NCBI GenBank assembly: GCA_002104945.1
Contig: MCFH01000015.1
Location: forward strand, 847,806 to 911,805
Reading direction: 5' to 3'
Length of the DNA: 64,000 nt
From: Piromyces finnis
Taxonomy: Eukaryota; Neocallimastigomycota; Neocallimastigomycetes; Neocallimastigales; Neocallimastigaceae
The position numbers and the translations under genes are program-made. The notes under the pieces were generated by a model. It saw nothing but the letters and a program-made list of their open reading frames with translations. It was not told the DNA's origin and did no database searches. This document shows, in pieces, positions 11,103 to 21,045 of the stretch. Within the stretch, counting starts at the first letter, position 1, and each line of letters opens with the position of its first letter.

Positions 11103-14100
11103 ATGGGAAAATCTCCACTTACACCTATTAAAGTGGATACAAAAGAATTTTTTAACCGCCTACAAACTACCAAGAGAGAACGTTCCCCAGGAAATACTCC
11201 CGTAAGAAAATCAAAGATGCCTAATCATTCCGGACAAATTAATGCTTCTACGAGTAATCCTACTCAGAAGCCAACTACTAATGAGGATCTCAAGGCCCTC
11301 ATTGAGTCTTTAACTGCTACCTTAACTGGGAATATCAATCAGTTAAAGGTTGATATTCAAGCTACCAGAAGGGAAAACGAAAGTCTCAATGATCGTTTGA
11401 CTGTTTTGGAAAACTCTACTCAAGTTATTATGGGTAAGATGGCTACTTTAGAAGTCAACGATGCTAGGAAAGACAATCAACTCGCTGATATCAAAGCTCA
11501 TATCAGCAAAGCTACTCAAAGAGTTGATGAGTTGTCTACTCCCGTTACTCCTTCTACTACTACCCCTCACGAACCTGACGGTGACGTCATCATGGGAGAT
11601 GCTTCGCCTCCAAACGTCGCTGAAAAAATGCTTTCTTACTCAGGAGAAAGTATTCAACTACGCAGATTCATCCGTCGATGCGAACACCACTTCTTAAGAC
11701 ACATCAAGTTCTATGGAAACAATGAAGCTATGAAAGTAAACTTCATTGAAGATTGTCTTACTGGTGATGCTGCAGATTGGTACGTTGTTGAACAAGCAGA
11801 CTTCCAGGAATCTCATCCGAATAGAAAAGTTCTTTACGAAGCTTTGAGTAAGAGATTCCTTAACCCGAAGGATATCAACATCACCAAAATCGACCTGATG
11901 AAGCTCAGACATAGTTGGGGAAAAGCTTCCGAATACTTAGGAAAATTCTCCCAATATGTCAAATTAATTGGATGTTCCGAAGACATTCAATTAACCATCA
12001 TGCTTTTCCAAGTTAGACCTACCGTGAACCACGCCTTTAGTAAGTTAACTTCTGATAGACAAACGTTAGAAGAACTGAAGAATCTTCTAATCAAATATGA
12101 TGCTTCCAAGGATACTTATTACGATGATACTTTGGAAAGACAAGCTAACTACAAGGACAAAGAGCCCTTAATAGCTAATTTATTAGGTATTCATGGCAGT
12201 CTTTATTCCAAAAACCCTAACAAGAATAACAATCGTAATAACAACCAAAGGAACAACAATAACAGCAATCGCCCGTCTAACCAAAAAGGAAAAGGCTCCA
12301 GTAACTTGGATAGCAAGTCTAGTACTAAAAATCCCAATAAAAGTACTAAACCTAATAATGGTACTTCATACTCCAGCTATCTCTGTGAAGTAGAAGAGCA
12401 AGATATCTTAGAGCTACCAAATCCTGATCCGGAGAAGTATCCCATCGTGAAGACTAGTGTAAAAACTTCTAAAGGATCTAGACAGGTTATCACTTCGTCT
12501 CTCTTAGATTCTGGCTCTACTACCAATGTAATCCATATGGATTTAGTGAAGAAACTAGGAATTAAGACCATACCAGCTGATACTGTTGTAAAGGTCATGG
12601 GAGGTAATGTCCTAATGCATTACATCACAGAAGAGTTCAACATTGTAATGAACTTATCTTCTTTAGGAAGAACTCGAGAAGAAGTTCGTCAATACAAACT
12701 TCGATGCCACGTAGCTGATCAGCTTCCTTCTTCGATTCTCCTAGGTTCTAAGTTCATGAAAACCAACTTCTTCTGTATCTTTACACAACCTGACCATTCC
12801 TTTACAGTTAAAATTGGTCCTGTTCCTTTCTCCAACCATAATGGATCTGAGATTAAATCTCCTAACTTTAGGAATGATTTGAAGAAATCTACACCTCTTC
12901 ATGAATTACGCGAAGTCCTCCAAAAGAGACAGTTCGTCTTAGACGAACAATGGGACAAAGAACATTTGAACGATCGAGGAAGAATCGTGATCAAGAAACA
13001 ATCAAGCAAGAAACCCAATAATAACCATGTCCACAACACAGAAACGATAACCCTATCCAACGAAGAAAAACTGAAAATCGAACAAAGGCTTCTTAAACAA
13101 AAACAAAACAATCAAAGTTTTATAATCTCAACTGACCATAAAGAAGGACTCGACGAATACATTATCAAGGAAATACAAAACCTCCCTCAAGAATTACAAG
13201 AATTCAAGCAAGTTTTCGGACCACCACCAAAGGGCAAGATATTTAATAGGAAAAACGAAAATTTAAATTCATACTTACCTTATGATAAGGAAAAAGTTAA
13301 GAGGCTACCCATGATGCCTCACATCAAATTAGACAAAAACCAAGAAGACGCTCTTGAACAAGAATTTCATGAACTTGAACAGAACGGAAAAATCGAGAGA
13401 ACTCGATCCAGTTCGGCTTGCAACGTCTTTAATGCACCTAAGAAAGATGGTACATTCAGAACTGTGTTTAATTACGTTATGGTTAATAATTGCCTACACC
13501 ATAACAACTACCCAATACCTAAAATAATCGAACTTGTACACAGAGCTGCCCAGTATAAGTTCCATATTTTACTAGATTTAAGAAATGCCTATAACCAAAT
13601 CTATCTCGAGCCCAAATATCGTTTCCTTACAAGCTTTAGATTTAAAAACCAAACCTATCAATGGAAAGTTCTTCCCTTTGGACTCTCCACTGCCCCATCC
13701 ATTTTCCAATCCATTCTCAACCTCTTATTAAAAATATACTTGAATAAAGGTATTGATATCTACCTAGATGATATACATATTTATGCCCAAGATAAGCAAG
13801 AATGCCTCAGACTTTGTGCTTACACTTTAAAGAAGTTCAAAGAAAATAATTTCTTTTGTAAACTTGAAAAATGCTTATTTTTCCCAGAAGAATTCGAATA
13901 TTTAGGGTACAAAATTGGATATGAAAAAATACGTCCTATTTCTAATAAAACTTTAGACATTAAAGAATGCAAAACACAAAAGGAATATCAGCAACTATAT
14001 GGCTTTCTTAATTATTTCAAAGACTACGTAAATAACTTTACCGAAAGAACAAAATATATCTCTATGGGACTATCAAATAAAACCACTACTTGGACTAAAG

Positions 14101-16118
14101 AAATGAATGACGAACTAAATTATTTTAAGAAATTAATTCCTAACCTTCCAAATTTAGCACCGTTTAAACCTAACCACGATATCTTTATCCTAACCGACGC
14201 ATCGGAAATCGGAATTGGCGCCGCAATTTTTCAAGCGGGGGCCCCCAATGTACATATTCAAAATTACATTTTAAGTAACGTATACAAGAATAATATTAAT
14301 CGTGAAATCATCGAAAACTTATTTGGTCATAAAAATTGGACATTAAACGGACATTCTGAAGTAAATGGACGTGAAAATAAGAAAATCGATAAAGCCAAGA
14401 ATCGTGAAGATATCAATCCACCAATTAAATTGAATGAAGCAATGAATACATTTGAAATAAAAAACAATAGTTTATCCGAATTAAAAAAGTATTTAAAACC
14501 CATAGGCTTTTTCTCCAGAAAATTGAATTCTACAGAAAGAAAATATTCAACATTCGACAGAGAATTATTAGCTCTCTCGGACACCTTACAACACTACCGG
14601 TTACTTCTCCAACAAGGACAAAAAATATACTGTGCGACGGACCATAAGAATTTGGTAATCTACATAAATTCCGGATCCAAAGTCGAAACTAATCGTAAGT
14701 TAAGATTATTTGAAAATATTTGCAATTACAATATAATACCTTATTATATCGAAGGAAAAGACAACAAGATTGCAGATCTACTCTCAAGATTTATTAAAAT
14801 GGAAAACGAAACCGAAAATACTAGCAACAGAAGAAACCCACAGCAGGTCAACAATATTGAAGAAACAAATTCTTTGGATTTCTTAGTAAATGCCATTGAA
14901 CTCAAGGACTTAGAATCTACCAACAAAGAAGAAGATAACGAGGAACCAGACTTAAAAGTCTTTAAGACTACCATAAGTTCGCTAATGGAAAATAATAAAC
15001 AAAAGGAACTAAAAAATTATCTTATCAATTGGTACAAGAACCAGGATATGTTATTCAAATCATTGAAGGAACAAATAGTAAACCTACTAGAAGAAAACAC
15101 TTTCTTCGAAAAACAATATAAAAAACAAGTTAATCTCAGATGTCAAGACCTAAAAGATGTATTGGATAAAAGAGAACATTTTAGTTCAGAAATAAAAAAG
15201 GTGAAAGATGAATTACAACTTCTACAAACTGGCAACACCCAAGGAGAAACTAAAAGAAAATTTGATAGACTTAATCAAAAAATAAACGATTTAAGGTATG
15301 ACCTCAATCCAAAGGCTGAAAGAATAGAACTCACTAAGAAAGTAAACCATTCGGAAAAACAGATAACTGCCCAATGGAAAGAGATAGAAAACCTCAAGAA
15401 AATAATAGAAAAAATGGATAAAAGGATAACTGCCCTAATCATTGACAACGAAGAAGACTCAAATCTGGATAAATCAACTTCCATTCCAACAGAAACAGTC
15501 TTCATAGTCGATGATCAGAATCCTGAACTAGTAGAATCTATCAACGGTATACCTTTGGAATATGAAGATTTATATGAAGCCTTCAATGAAGAACGAGCCG
15601 ATGAACTTCCTGAACATCGTGTATATGATTGTTCTATTGATTTGAAACCTAATGCTTCATTATTTTATGGGCCAATTTATCCAACTACTCCTACTGAACG
15701 TCAATTTATTAAGGAGTATATTGAAGAAAACTTGAATAAAGGATTCATTAGAAAATCCCGATCTCCTGCTGGACATCCAGTTCTACTCCAAGATAAGAAG
15801 GATGGTAGTCTCAGATTTTGCGTTGACTATCGCAAGCTCAACGACCAAACTATCAAGAATGCCTATCCGCTACCTTTAATCCTATCAGTCTTTGAATCAA
15901 TGAAAGGTGCTAACTATTTCACTAAGTTAGACCTCAAGTCAGCTTATAATTTAATTAGGATTAAAGAAGGTGACGAATACAAGACTGCATTTAGGACGGC
16001 ATTTGGTCACTTTGAGTACTTAGTCATGCCTTTTGGACTAACTAATGCTCCTGCAGTTTTCCAAGCTTTCATTAATGATATCTTTAGTGATCAAATTAAT
16101 AAGTACGTTCAAGTGTAA
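11103..16118 (+). CDS. Gag-protease-RT1-RNaseH1-coiled coil-start of RT2 of element F
   Basis: This 1671-codon frame starts at an ATG 71 nt after the primer site. Approximate residues: coiled coil 70-130; Ty3-type capsid 170-350; Asn/Lys-rich linker 375-420 with no CCHC knuckle; protease with LDSGST near 468; RT1 with YLDD near 886; RNase H1 with LTDAS near 1029, FDRELLA and TDHKNL; a helical coiled coil 1290-1450; then the start of a second, ordinary Ty3/gypsy RT from about 1500 (ELPEHRVYDC). Residues 600-1447 closely match element G rather than other Ty3 elements here. The frame ends at a TAA standing where the tyrosine of the second Y-x-D-D motif should be. Translation continues in the same frame from 16119, so this is one long ORF with a nonsense codon. 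Confidence 0.88.
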   Translation: MGKSPLTPIKVDTKEFFNRLQTTKRERSPGNTPVRKSKMPNHSGQINASTSNPTQKPTTNEDLKALIESLTATLTGNINQLKVDIQATRRENESLNDRLTVLENSTQVIMGKMATLEVNDARKDNQLADIKAHISKATQRVDELSTPVTPSTTTPHEPDGDVIMGDASPPNVAEKMLSYSGESIQLRRFIRRCEHHFLRHIKFYGNNEAMKVNFIEDCLTGDAADWYVVEQADFQESHPNRKVLYEALSKRFLNPKDINITKIDLMKLRHSWGKASEYLGKFSQYVKLIGCSEDIQLTIMLFQVRPTVNHAFSKLTSDRQTLEELKNLLIKYDASKDTYYDDTLERQANYKDKEPLIANLLGIHGSLYSKNPNKNNNRNNNQRNNNNSNRPSNQKGKGSSNLDSKSSTKNPNKSTKPNNGTSYSSYLCEVEEQDILELPNPDPEKYPIVKTSVKTSKGSRQVITSSLLDSGSTTNVIHMDLVKKLGIKTIPADTVVKVMGGNVLMHYITEEFNIVMNLSSLGRTREEVRQYKLRCHVADQLPSSILLGSKFMKTNFFCIFTQPDHSFTVKIGPVPFSNHNGSEIKSPNFRNDLKKSTPLHELREVLQKRQFVLDEQWDKEHLNDRGRIVIKKQSSKKPNNNHVHNTETITLSNEEKLKIEQRLLKQKQNNQSFIISTDHKEGLDEYIIKEIQNLPQELQEFKQVFGPPPKGKIFNRKNENLNSYLPYDKEKVKRLPMMPHIKLDKNQEDALEQEFHELEQNGKIERTRSSSACNVFNAPKKDGTFRTVFNYVMVNNCLHHNNYPIPKIIELVHRAAQYKFHILLDLRNAYNQIYLEPKYRFLTSFRFKNQTYQWKVLPFGLSTAPSIFQSILNLLLKIYLNKGIDIYLDDIHIYAQDKQECLRLCAYTLKKFKENNFFCKLEKCLFFPEEFEYLGYKIGYEKIRPISNKTLDIKECKTQKEYQQLYGFLNYFKDYVNNFTERTKYISMGLSNKTTTWTKEMNDELNYFKKLIPNLPNLAPFKPNHDIFILTDASEIGIGAAIFQAGAPNVHIQNYILSNVYKNNINREIIENLFGHKNWTLNGHSEVNGRENKKIDKAKNREDINPPIKLNEAMNTFEIKNNSLSELKKYLKPIGFFSRKLNSTERKYSTFDRELLALSDTLQHYRLLLQQGQKIYCATDHKNLVIYINSGSKVETNRKLRLFENICNYNIIPYYIEGKDNKIADLLSRFIKMENETENTSNRRNPQQVNNIEETNSLDFLVNAIELKDLESTNKEEDNEEPDLKVFKTTISSLMENNKQKELKNYLINWYKNQDMLFKSLKEQIVNLLEENTFFEKQYKKQVNLRCQDLKDVLDKREHFSSEIKKVKDELQLLQTGNTQGETKRKFDRLNQKINDLRYDLNPKAERIELTKKVNHSEKQITAQWKEIENLKKIIEKMDKRITALIIDNEEDSNLDKSTSIPTETVFIVDDQNPELVESINGIPLEYEDLYEAFNEERADELPEHRVYDCSIDLKPNASLFYGPIYPTTPTERQFIKEYIEENLNKGFIRKSRSPAGHPVLLQDKKDGSLRFCVDYRKLNDQTIKNAYPLPLILSVFESMKGANYFTKLDLKSAYNLIRIKEGDEYKTAFRTAFGHFEYLVMPFGLTNAPAVFQAFINDIFSDQINKYVQV
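12900..15450 (+). other. Captured G-type RT-RNase H-coiled-coil module within F
   Basis: The block runs from about the LREVLQKRQF segment to the ALIIDNEE segment. It aligns without large gaps to the minus-strand G polyprotein, with most residues identical. Outside it the two proteins differ: F has its own gag and protease upstream and its own RT2-RNase H2-integrase downstream. This is direct sequence evidence of a chimeric polyprotein. The direction of transfer is inferred from F having a complete second polymerase and G having none. Confidence 0.82.
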
Positions 16119-18512
16119 TTGGATGATATCATTATCTACTCCAAGACCCTTGAAGAACATGTTCAACATGTTAGAAATGTTCTTCAATTAATCATTGAAA
16201 ACAACTTAGTTGCGAAACTCAAAAAATGTGAGTTTCACAAAGCTGAAATCGAATTTTTGGGTCACGTAATCAGTAAGGAGGGAATCAAAACTGATCCTCA
16301 CAAAATTGAAGCAGTTAAGAACTGGCCTATCCCCACTACTGTGAAAGAAGTTCAGTCTTTCTTAGGGTTATGCAATTACTACCGTCGCTTTATCTCTAAC
16401 TTTTCTAAAATTGCAAAACCATTATACAACTTAACTAAGAAAGGCGTCACTTTCATATGGACAGACGAGTGTAATAGAGCATTTAATCAACTTAAAGAAT
16501 TTCTTACTTCAGCTCCAGTTTTACTTTGTCCTGATCACGATAAACCATTCATAGTTGAATGTGACGCAAGTGACTTTGCTATCGGGGGAGTACTTTCACA
16601 AAAAGGTGATGATGGAGACCTGCATCCAGTTTATTACTTTTCTAAAACCCTTCATGATGCAGAACTTAATTACTCTATCACCGAAAAGGAACTCTTAGCA
16701 ATTCGTCAAGCTTTTATCGAATGGCGTCACTTACTTCAAGGTGCAAAATATCCTATTACCGTTTATTCAGACCATCGAAACTTGCTTTTTGCTACCAAAC
16801 CGCAACTTCTATCCCAAAGACAAGCTCGTTGGCAAGAATACTTTGCTACTTTTGATTTCAAGATTATCTATCGACCAGAAAAGAAAAATGGTAAAGCTGA
16901 TGCTCTCTCTCGTAGATCCGACCATATGCTCACAGTTGGTAAGGATATAAGTGAATCATCCTTACTTAAACCAACTCAATTAGAAGGATTCAACGAAGAT
17001 GAATGCTACTTCTCTATGGAAACTAGCTTCATTGACGACATTAAGCAGTGCTACCTTCAAGATGAAACCGCTTGTCAGATTCTTAAGGATCTTGAAGTTC
17101 CAAATAGTGATCATCCTTGGATTCTTCAAGATGGCCTTTTAATAAGAACCAAACATCCGGAGCAAGTATATGTTCCAAGTCAACTAAGACTCTTAGTTAT
17201 TAAGCTCAACCATGATGCACCCACTGCCGGTCACTTGGGAGTCGATAAGACTTATGACATTCTTAAACGTAATTTCTATTGGGTTAATATGCGTCAAGAT
17301 GTCGAGTCTTATATTCGAAGCTGTAGTGTATGCAAGGCAATGAAAACCGATCACCATGCTCCTTATGGTAATATGATCCGTGTCCCTCTTCCGGAACTTC
17401 CATGGCAACATCTACAAATGGACTTTATCACGGACTTACCATCAAGACCTTGTAACTCTACCTTACCATTCGACTCTACCAATCCGAACCACTATCAAGG
17501 TACCATAATGGTTACTACTTGCTACTTAACTAAGATGATACACTTAGTTGGGTTCAAACATTTATCCACTGCTAAGGAAACTGCTACTGCTTTTCTTAAC
17601 CATATTTTCAAACTGCACGGATTCCCCTTATCTATTGTTACAGACCGTGGTACTCAGTTCGAAAGTCGTCTTTGGTTCCACTTGATGGAATTCTTTAATA
17701 TCGATCACCACTCTGCTACTACTGGCCATCACCGCACTGTTGGACAAGTAGAACGTAACAACGACTACGTCGAAACTTATCTTCGTTGCTACTTAGCTCA
17801 ATTTGATGATCTCAGTTGGATGGATCATTTGTACTTAGCTGAATTTTGCTACAACAATTCCATCCATGCTTCCACCAAGCAACCACCATTTCTCTCCGTC
17901 TATAATTATCAAGTTCACGCAAACCCACAAATTGCAGACCTTGTTTCTTCTTTAGGACTTCATCCCCTCATCGATAGCTTCTCCCATAACTTAGCTGACC
18001 TTAAGCATACTCTCGAAGTCAGTCGTACCCGTTATCTCGATGAAAAGGATAAGCACCTTTATCACAACTTTAAGCGCTTCAAGGTCCACGATCTTGTTTG
18101 GCTTCGCAAACCCGCTAATTATCATCCTCCATTAGCGTTCAAGCTCCAAACCCGCAAGTATGGTCCATACAAGGTCACTGGTGTCGATGAATCTAAGCTC
18201 AACTACCGCCTTGATTTATCTACCTCACCTTTCCCTCGTGTCTACCCCGTATTCCACATCAGTGAACTCGAACCATATCATCCCACTCCTCACCATCTAT
18301 TGCTCAACCATCCCAACTCCAATGAAATCACCAAGATCCTTAGTTCTCGTAAATCGGGTCATTTTTACGAGTACTTAGTCACTTTTACTGACTTATCTCA
18401 ACGTTGGATCAATGCTGACACCATTGATAAGGATGACTACTACAGCACCCTTTTAGCTGATTACCAACGTCGCGCTTACCAACAATTCACCAATTCCGTC
18501 CCAGATTCTTAA
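16119..18512 (+). CDS. RT2 (rest)-RNaseH2-integrase of element F
   Basis: This continues the upstream frame after the TAA at 16116-16118, beginning with the LDD of the second RT catalytic motif. It encodes RNase H (ECDAS, TEKELLA, YSDHRNL); integrase with an HHCC finger (from HDAPTAGHLG to CSVCKA); and D, D, E in QMDF, TDRG and GQVERN. A roughly 14-residue insertion lies between the first catalytic D and the next beta strand relative to A, B, D and E. A GPY module and a chromodomain-like tail ending near YQRR follow. No new ATG opens the frame, so expression would need readthrough. It ends at a TAA after PDS, and the same frame stays open for another 91 codons. Confidence 0.85.
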   Translation: MDDIIIYSKTLEEHVQHVRNVLQLIIENNLVAKLKKCEFHKAEIEFLGHVISKEGIKTDPHKIEAVKNWPIPTTVKEVQSFLGLCNYYRRFISNFSKIAKPLYNLTKKGVTFIWTDECNRAFNQLKEFLTSAPVLLCPDHDKPFIVECDASDFAIGGVLSQKGDDGDLHPVYYFSKTLHDAELNYSITEKELLAIRQAFIEWRHLLQGAKYPITVYSDHRNLLFATKPQLLSQRQARWQEYFATFDFKIIYRPEKKNGKADALSRRSDHMLTVGKDISESSLLKPTQLEGFNEDECYFSMETSFIDDIKQCYLQDETACQILKDLEVPNSDHPWILQDGLLIRTKHPEQVYVPSQLRLLVIKLNHDAPTAGHLGVDKTYDILKRNFYWVNMRQDVESYIRSCSVCKAMKTDHHAPYGNMIRVPLPELPWQHLQMDFITDLPSRPCNSTLPFDSTNPNHYQGTIMVTTCYLTKMIHLVGFKHLSTAKETATAFLNHIFKLHGFPLSIVTDRGTQFESRLWFHLMEFFNIDHHSATTGHHRTVGQVERNNDYVETYLRCYLAQFDDLSWMDHLYLAEFCYNNSIHASTKQPPFLSVYNYQVHANPQIADLVSSLGLHPLIDSFSHNLADLKHTLEVSRTRYLDEKDKHLYHNFKRFKVHDLVWLRKPANYHPPLAFKLQTRKYGPYKVTGVDESKLNYRLDLSTSPFPRVYPVFHISELEPYHPTPHHLLLNHPNSNEITKILSSRKSGHFYEYLVTFTDLSQRWINADTIDKDDYYSTLLADYQRRAYQQFTNSVPDS

Positions 18513-18785
18513 TCTGGACCCCACTTATTAGTATCCCACCTACTAGTGTCTACCACCCTTACTCCTTCACTACCCACCTATCGCCACTACCCCACCTACT
18601 ACCCACAACTCCGCTACCCACTAGTCGCCACCACTACAACTACCAACCACTATTCCGCTACCCAACCACCCTCTTTCGCCTTTGCCCTCAACCCTCAAAT
18701 TCCGCAACCTTTTCCGCATCCCAAAATCCGTATCCCCTCGAGTCATATCATTTCCCTAACCTTCACGTGTAGTCTCCATTTCTGA
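18513..18785 (+). other. C-rich, G-poor open extension in the F pol frame
   Basis: After the pol TAA the same frame is open for 91 codons. It would encode a Pro/Tyr/Thr/Ser-rich tail (for example SLPTYRHYPTYYPQ). The plus strand is strikingly C-rich and G-poor in an AT-rich neighbourhood. It could be a former C-terminal domain cut off by a recent nonsense mutation, a readthrough extension, or a 3' UTR with biased composition. I do not recognise a domain. Confidence 0.5.
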
Positions 18786-18844
18786 AGAATCCACGTGATA
18801 CCCTCACAACTTTTCTTTGAACACTTTTACACCTCACTTTTTCA

Positions 18845-18889
18845 ACACTTAGAAAAATTTTGAGAATTTTCAAAAAATGGAAATTCTCA
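18845..18889. repeat. Left copy of the 45-bp inverted repeat flanking the cap/rep segment
   Basis: This sequence, from ACACTTAG to AATTCTCA, occurs as a perfect reverse complement at 28051-28095. It contains an internal stem (TTGAGAATTT/AAATTCTCAA) and an ATG in the context AAAAAATGG. At the right copy that ATG opens rep; here it is out of frame with cap. Confidence 0.9.
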
Positions 18890-20062
18890 ATTTTTGAAAA
18901 AAAATCTAAGGTAGCACGTAACGTATTACGAAGAGCAATGAGAAATAGAATGGTGCATAATAAAGCAAGACAATTGGCTCAAAATTTAGGACGTAGAGCA
19001 AGAGATAGGATTGTACGAAGAAATCGTAGGATTGGCAATAGACAATTCGAATCAGTTAAAGGAAATGCTGCTGGTACAACCCATACTACAACACGTATGA
19101 TAGTACGTAGAACACCACGCGAACAACGATTTTTACGCAAATTGTTTAAAACAAACCCTACTAAAAACAAATATATAAACAGATTTGGTTTTTCTTGGAT
19201 GGGTGCTGGTGCAGCCTCAAAAACTATTTGGTATAGTGTTTGTCATTTAAAGTTCAATAATTTATGTAATTATTTACAAGGTCGTAAAATCTTACCGACA
19301 CAGAGTATAGAAGGAGTTTCTGCTACAGTAACCAATGATAAAGCCGTGGGAAATTCCCCATCAGCTGGTATTTACGTTGGTAAATGTACATTCCATTACG
19401 AATTGTATAACCCAACTAATTATTTAATGACCGTATACATTTACGATTTAATTTGTAAATGTGATACACCACATCAAATAGCATATTCTGATGCTAATAA
19501 TGATGGTAATAGTGCCCCTGAAGCTTGTATGCAAAAGGGTTCAAAATCCATGACCGATGGAGGTTCTGCCCCAACATGGCAAGTTGCAGACCCTACACTC
19601 GAAATGGGTACATATTGGAATACTGTTGGTATGAAACCAACGGACTATCATTTATTTAATACGATTTGGAAAGTCAAAGGAATGAAAAAAATCATTTTAC
19701 CACCTGGATCATCACACCATCACGTGGTTATATACAACCCAAAAAAGAAGATAACCAATGCTAGTTTATTATACCCTAGAGAAACTAGACATACTAATAA
19801 TAAAATGGGTATTGGTGGTATTACACAAGCAACTTTATTTGGTTTTGAAGGTCAAGTTGCAACTGAAGACAATCAACGTAGTGATGGTACAATTGTAGGT
19901 ACATTACCTGGTAAATTATTAGTTAAATGTATTAAAAAGGTAAATATATGGGATCTTCCATGTAACTATCAATCAGTAACATCTGAAGATGATTTAGTAG
20001 CAACATGGACTAAACCAACTATATTCTCTGATTTAGTAGAAGTCAATGCAAGCTCTACATAA
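18860..20062 (+). CDS. CRESS-DNA virus capsid-like protein (endogenised)
   Basis: This open frame of 400 codons encodes an N-terminus crowded with Arg and Lys (about residues 14-80), typical of the DNA-binding arm of small ssDNA virus capsids. A Gly/Asn/Thr-rich body compatible with a jelly-roll fold follows. No retroelement motif is present. The family call rests on this architecture plus the facing rep gene. The frame begins at a TTG; the first in-frame ATG is codon 27 (18938), giving 374 residues. An ATG at 18878 inside the 45-bp repeat is out of frame and stops after six codons. The ORF has no stop or frameshift, unlike rep, so it is either younger, functional or preserved by chance. Confidence 0.75.
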   Translation: MRIFKKWKFSIFEKKSKVARNVLRRAMRNRMVHNKARQLAQNLGRRARDRIVRRNRRIGNRQFESVKGNAAGTTHTTTRMIVRRTPREQRFLRKLFKTNPTKNKYINRFGFSWMGAGAASKTIWYSVCHLKFNNLCNYLQGRKILPTQSIEGVSATVTNDKAVGNSPSAGIYVGKCTFHYELYNPTNYLMTVYIYDLICKCDTPHQIAYSDANNDGNSAPEACMQKGSKSMTDGGSAPTWQVADPTLEMGTYWNTVGMKPTDYHLFNTIWKVKGMKKIILPPGSSHHHVVIYNPKKKITNASLLYPRETRHTNNKMGIGGITQATLFGFEGQVATEDNQRSDGTIVGTLPGKLLVKCIKKVNIWDLPCNYQSVTSEDDLVATWTKPTIFSDLVEVNASST

Positions 20063-20344
20063 GAACACGTGACATACAACTAAGTTAACGTGTTTGATCC
20101 CTGTGAGCCGCAGGCTCTAGACCCTGGCCGTTGACTATCACATGTTTATATCTCATGGTGATCATGTGATGAGTCACACCCTCCCACTTATCCATAGCCA
20201 AGTGGTTCTGAGAGGATTGTTTCCTACTCTGGACGGACGGCTCTGGGGGAGTAGGAGGAACAGATTTTTTTATTATTTTTATTTAACACAAAATGTATAC
20301 AACACAAATATAATGTAATGTAATGTAAATATAATAAACTTTAT
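20063..20344. other. GC-rich convergent intergenic region with hairpins
   Basis: It lies between the 3' ends of cap (plus) and rep (minus). About 20090-20260 is far richer in G and C than its surroundings. It has inverted repeats GAGCC/GGCTC near 20108, TCACATG/CATGTGA near 20139-20171, and TCCTACTC/GAGTAGGA near 20222-20256. A T-rich run follows. It may be a bidirectional 3' end or a viral structured element. No origin nonanucleotide was found. Confidence 0.55.
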
Positions 20345-20533
20345 TTAATATAATTTATTTTGTAAAACAATACAAGTACAATTTTTTTTTAAAAAGTTTA
20401 AGTGTTCAATATTTAAATTCTTATATAAATCTTCATTGGATAACCAAATCATTGGTTTTCCCCAATGAACCGTTCTTTTAAAATTAAATTGCCTGTTCGT
20501 TTTAGTAAAAACTAACGGGGGCCTTTTCTTCAA
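20345..20533 (-). pseudogene. CRESS Rep C-terminal fragment (SF3 helicase motif C)
   Basis: The minus-strand frame contains WGKPMIWLSNED, the hallmark region of the Rep superfamily 3 helicase with the conserved Asn of motif C. About 28 further residues precede the stop. It lacks an ATG and is preceded in frame by a TAG. The rest of rep lies near 27323-28063 on the same strand, separated by element G. The part encoding FTKTNRQFNF lies in the 87-bp block duplicated at 27226-27312. Confidence 0.82.
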
Positions 20534-20563
20534 TGGTAACTAGATAATATGTAGCTATGGCTA
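20477..20563. repeat. Left copy of the 87-bp direct duplication flanking G
   Basis: It matches 27226-27312 with a single C/T difference. The block carries rep coding sequence, so it belongs to the virus segment and was duplicated around the inserted G. It is far longer than the 4-5-bp duplications of the integrase-bearing elements in this window. Confidence 0.9.
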
Positions 20564-20940
20564 TATACTATTTCGGGTATTGGCCTACTTATCTTAGGAA
20601 ATCTAAAATACTTAAACCAATGTATATGTAGTATTGACGTTAAAGAGCCTACTTTAAGGAATTTTCACGTAAGTAAAACTCGTTTGTGATTTATGCGTTT
20701 TATATAATAATTTTATTTAATATGTTTTATTATAAGTTTATTTATAAGATCAAAGTTATTTAAAAGTTTGTTGTTTTATTAATTCTTTATCCTCTGTTGC
20801 TATATTGTCGAGGAAGACTATCTTTTTCTAGTGATTAATAATAACTAACAAATACTTTTAAAAGTTATAAAGTTTTATAAATAAATGAATTTTTTCGAAT
20901 TAATACGTTTGAGTTTAAAATTTTCGTTACAAATTTTATA

Positions 20941-21045
20941 TTACGAATTTAAATTACGAATTTTAACTACGAATTAAAACTACGAATTTTAACTACGAAT
21001 TAAAACTACGAATTTTAATCACGAATTTTAACCACGAATTTTAAA
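20941..21045 (-). repeat. 13-bp tandem repeat in the 3' region of G
   Basis: About eight units of the type TACGAATTTTAAC lie downstream of the G stop codon, with variation in the A/T spacer. The region is non-coding. Confidence 0.85.

Noticed and set aside
18546-18785. Independent small gene
   Set aside because: It is merely the in-frame continuation of F pol past a TAA, begins with a non-ATG codon, and is low-complexity.
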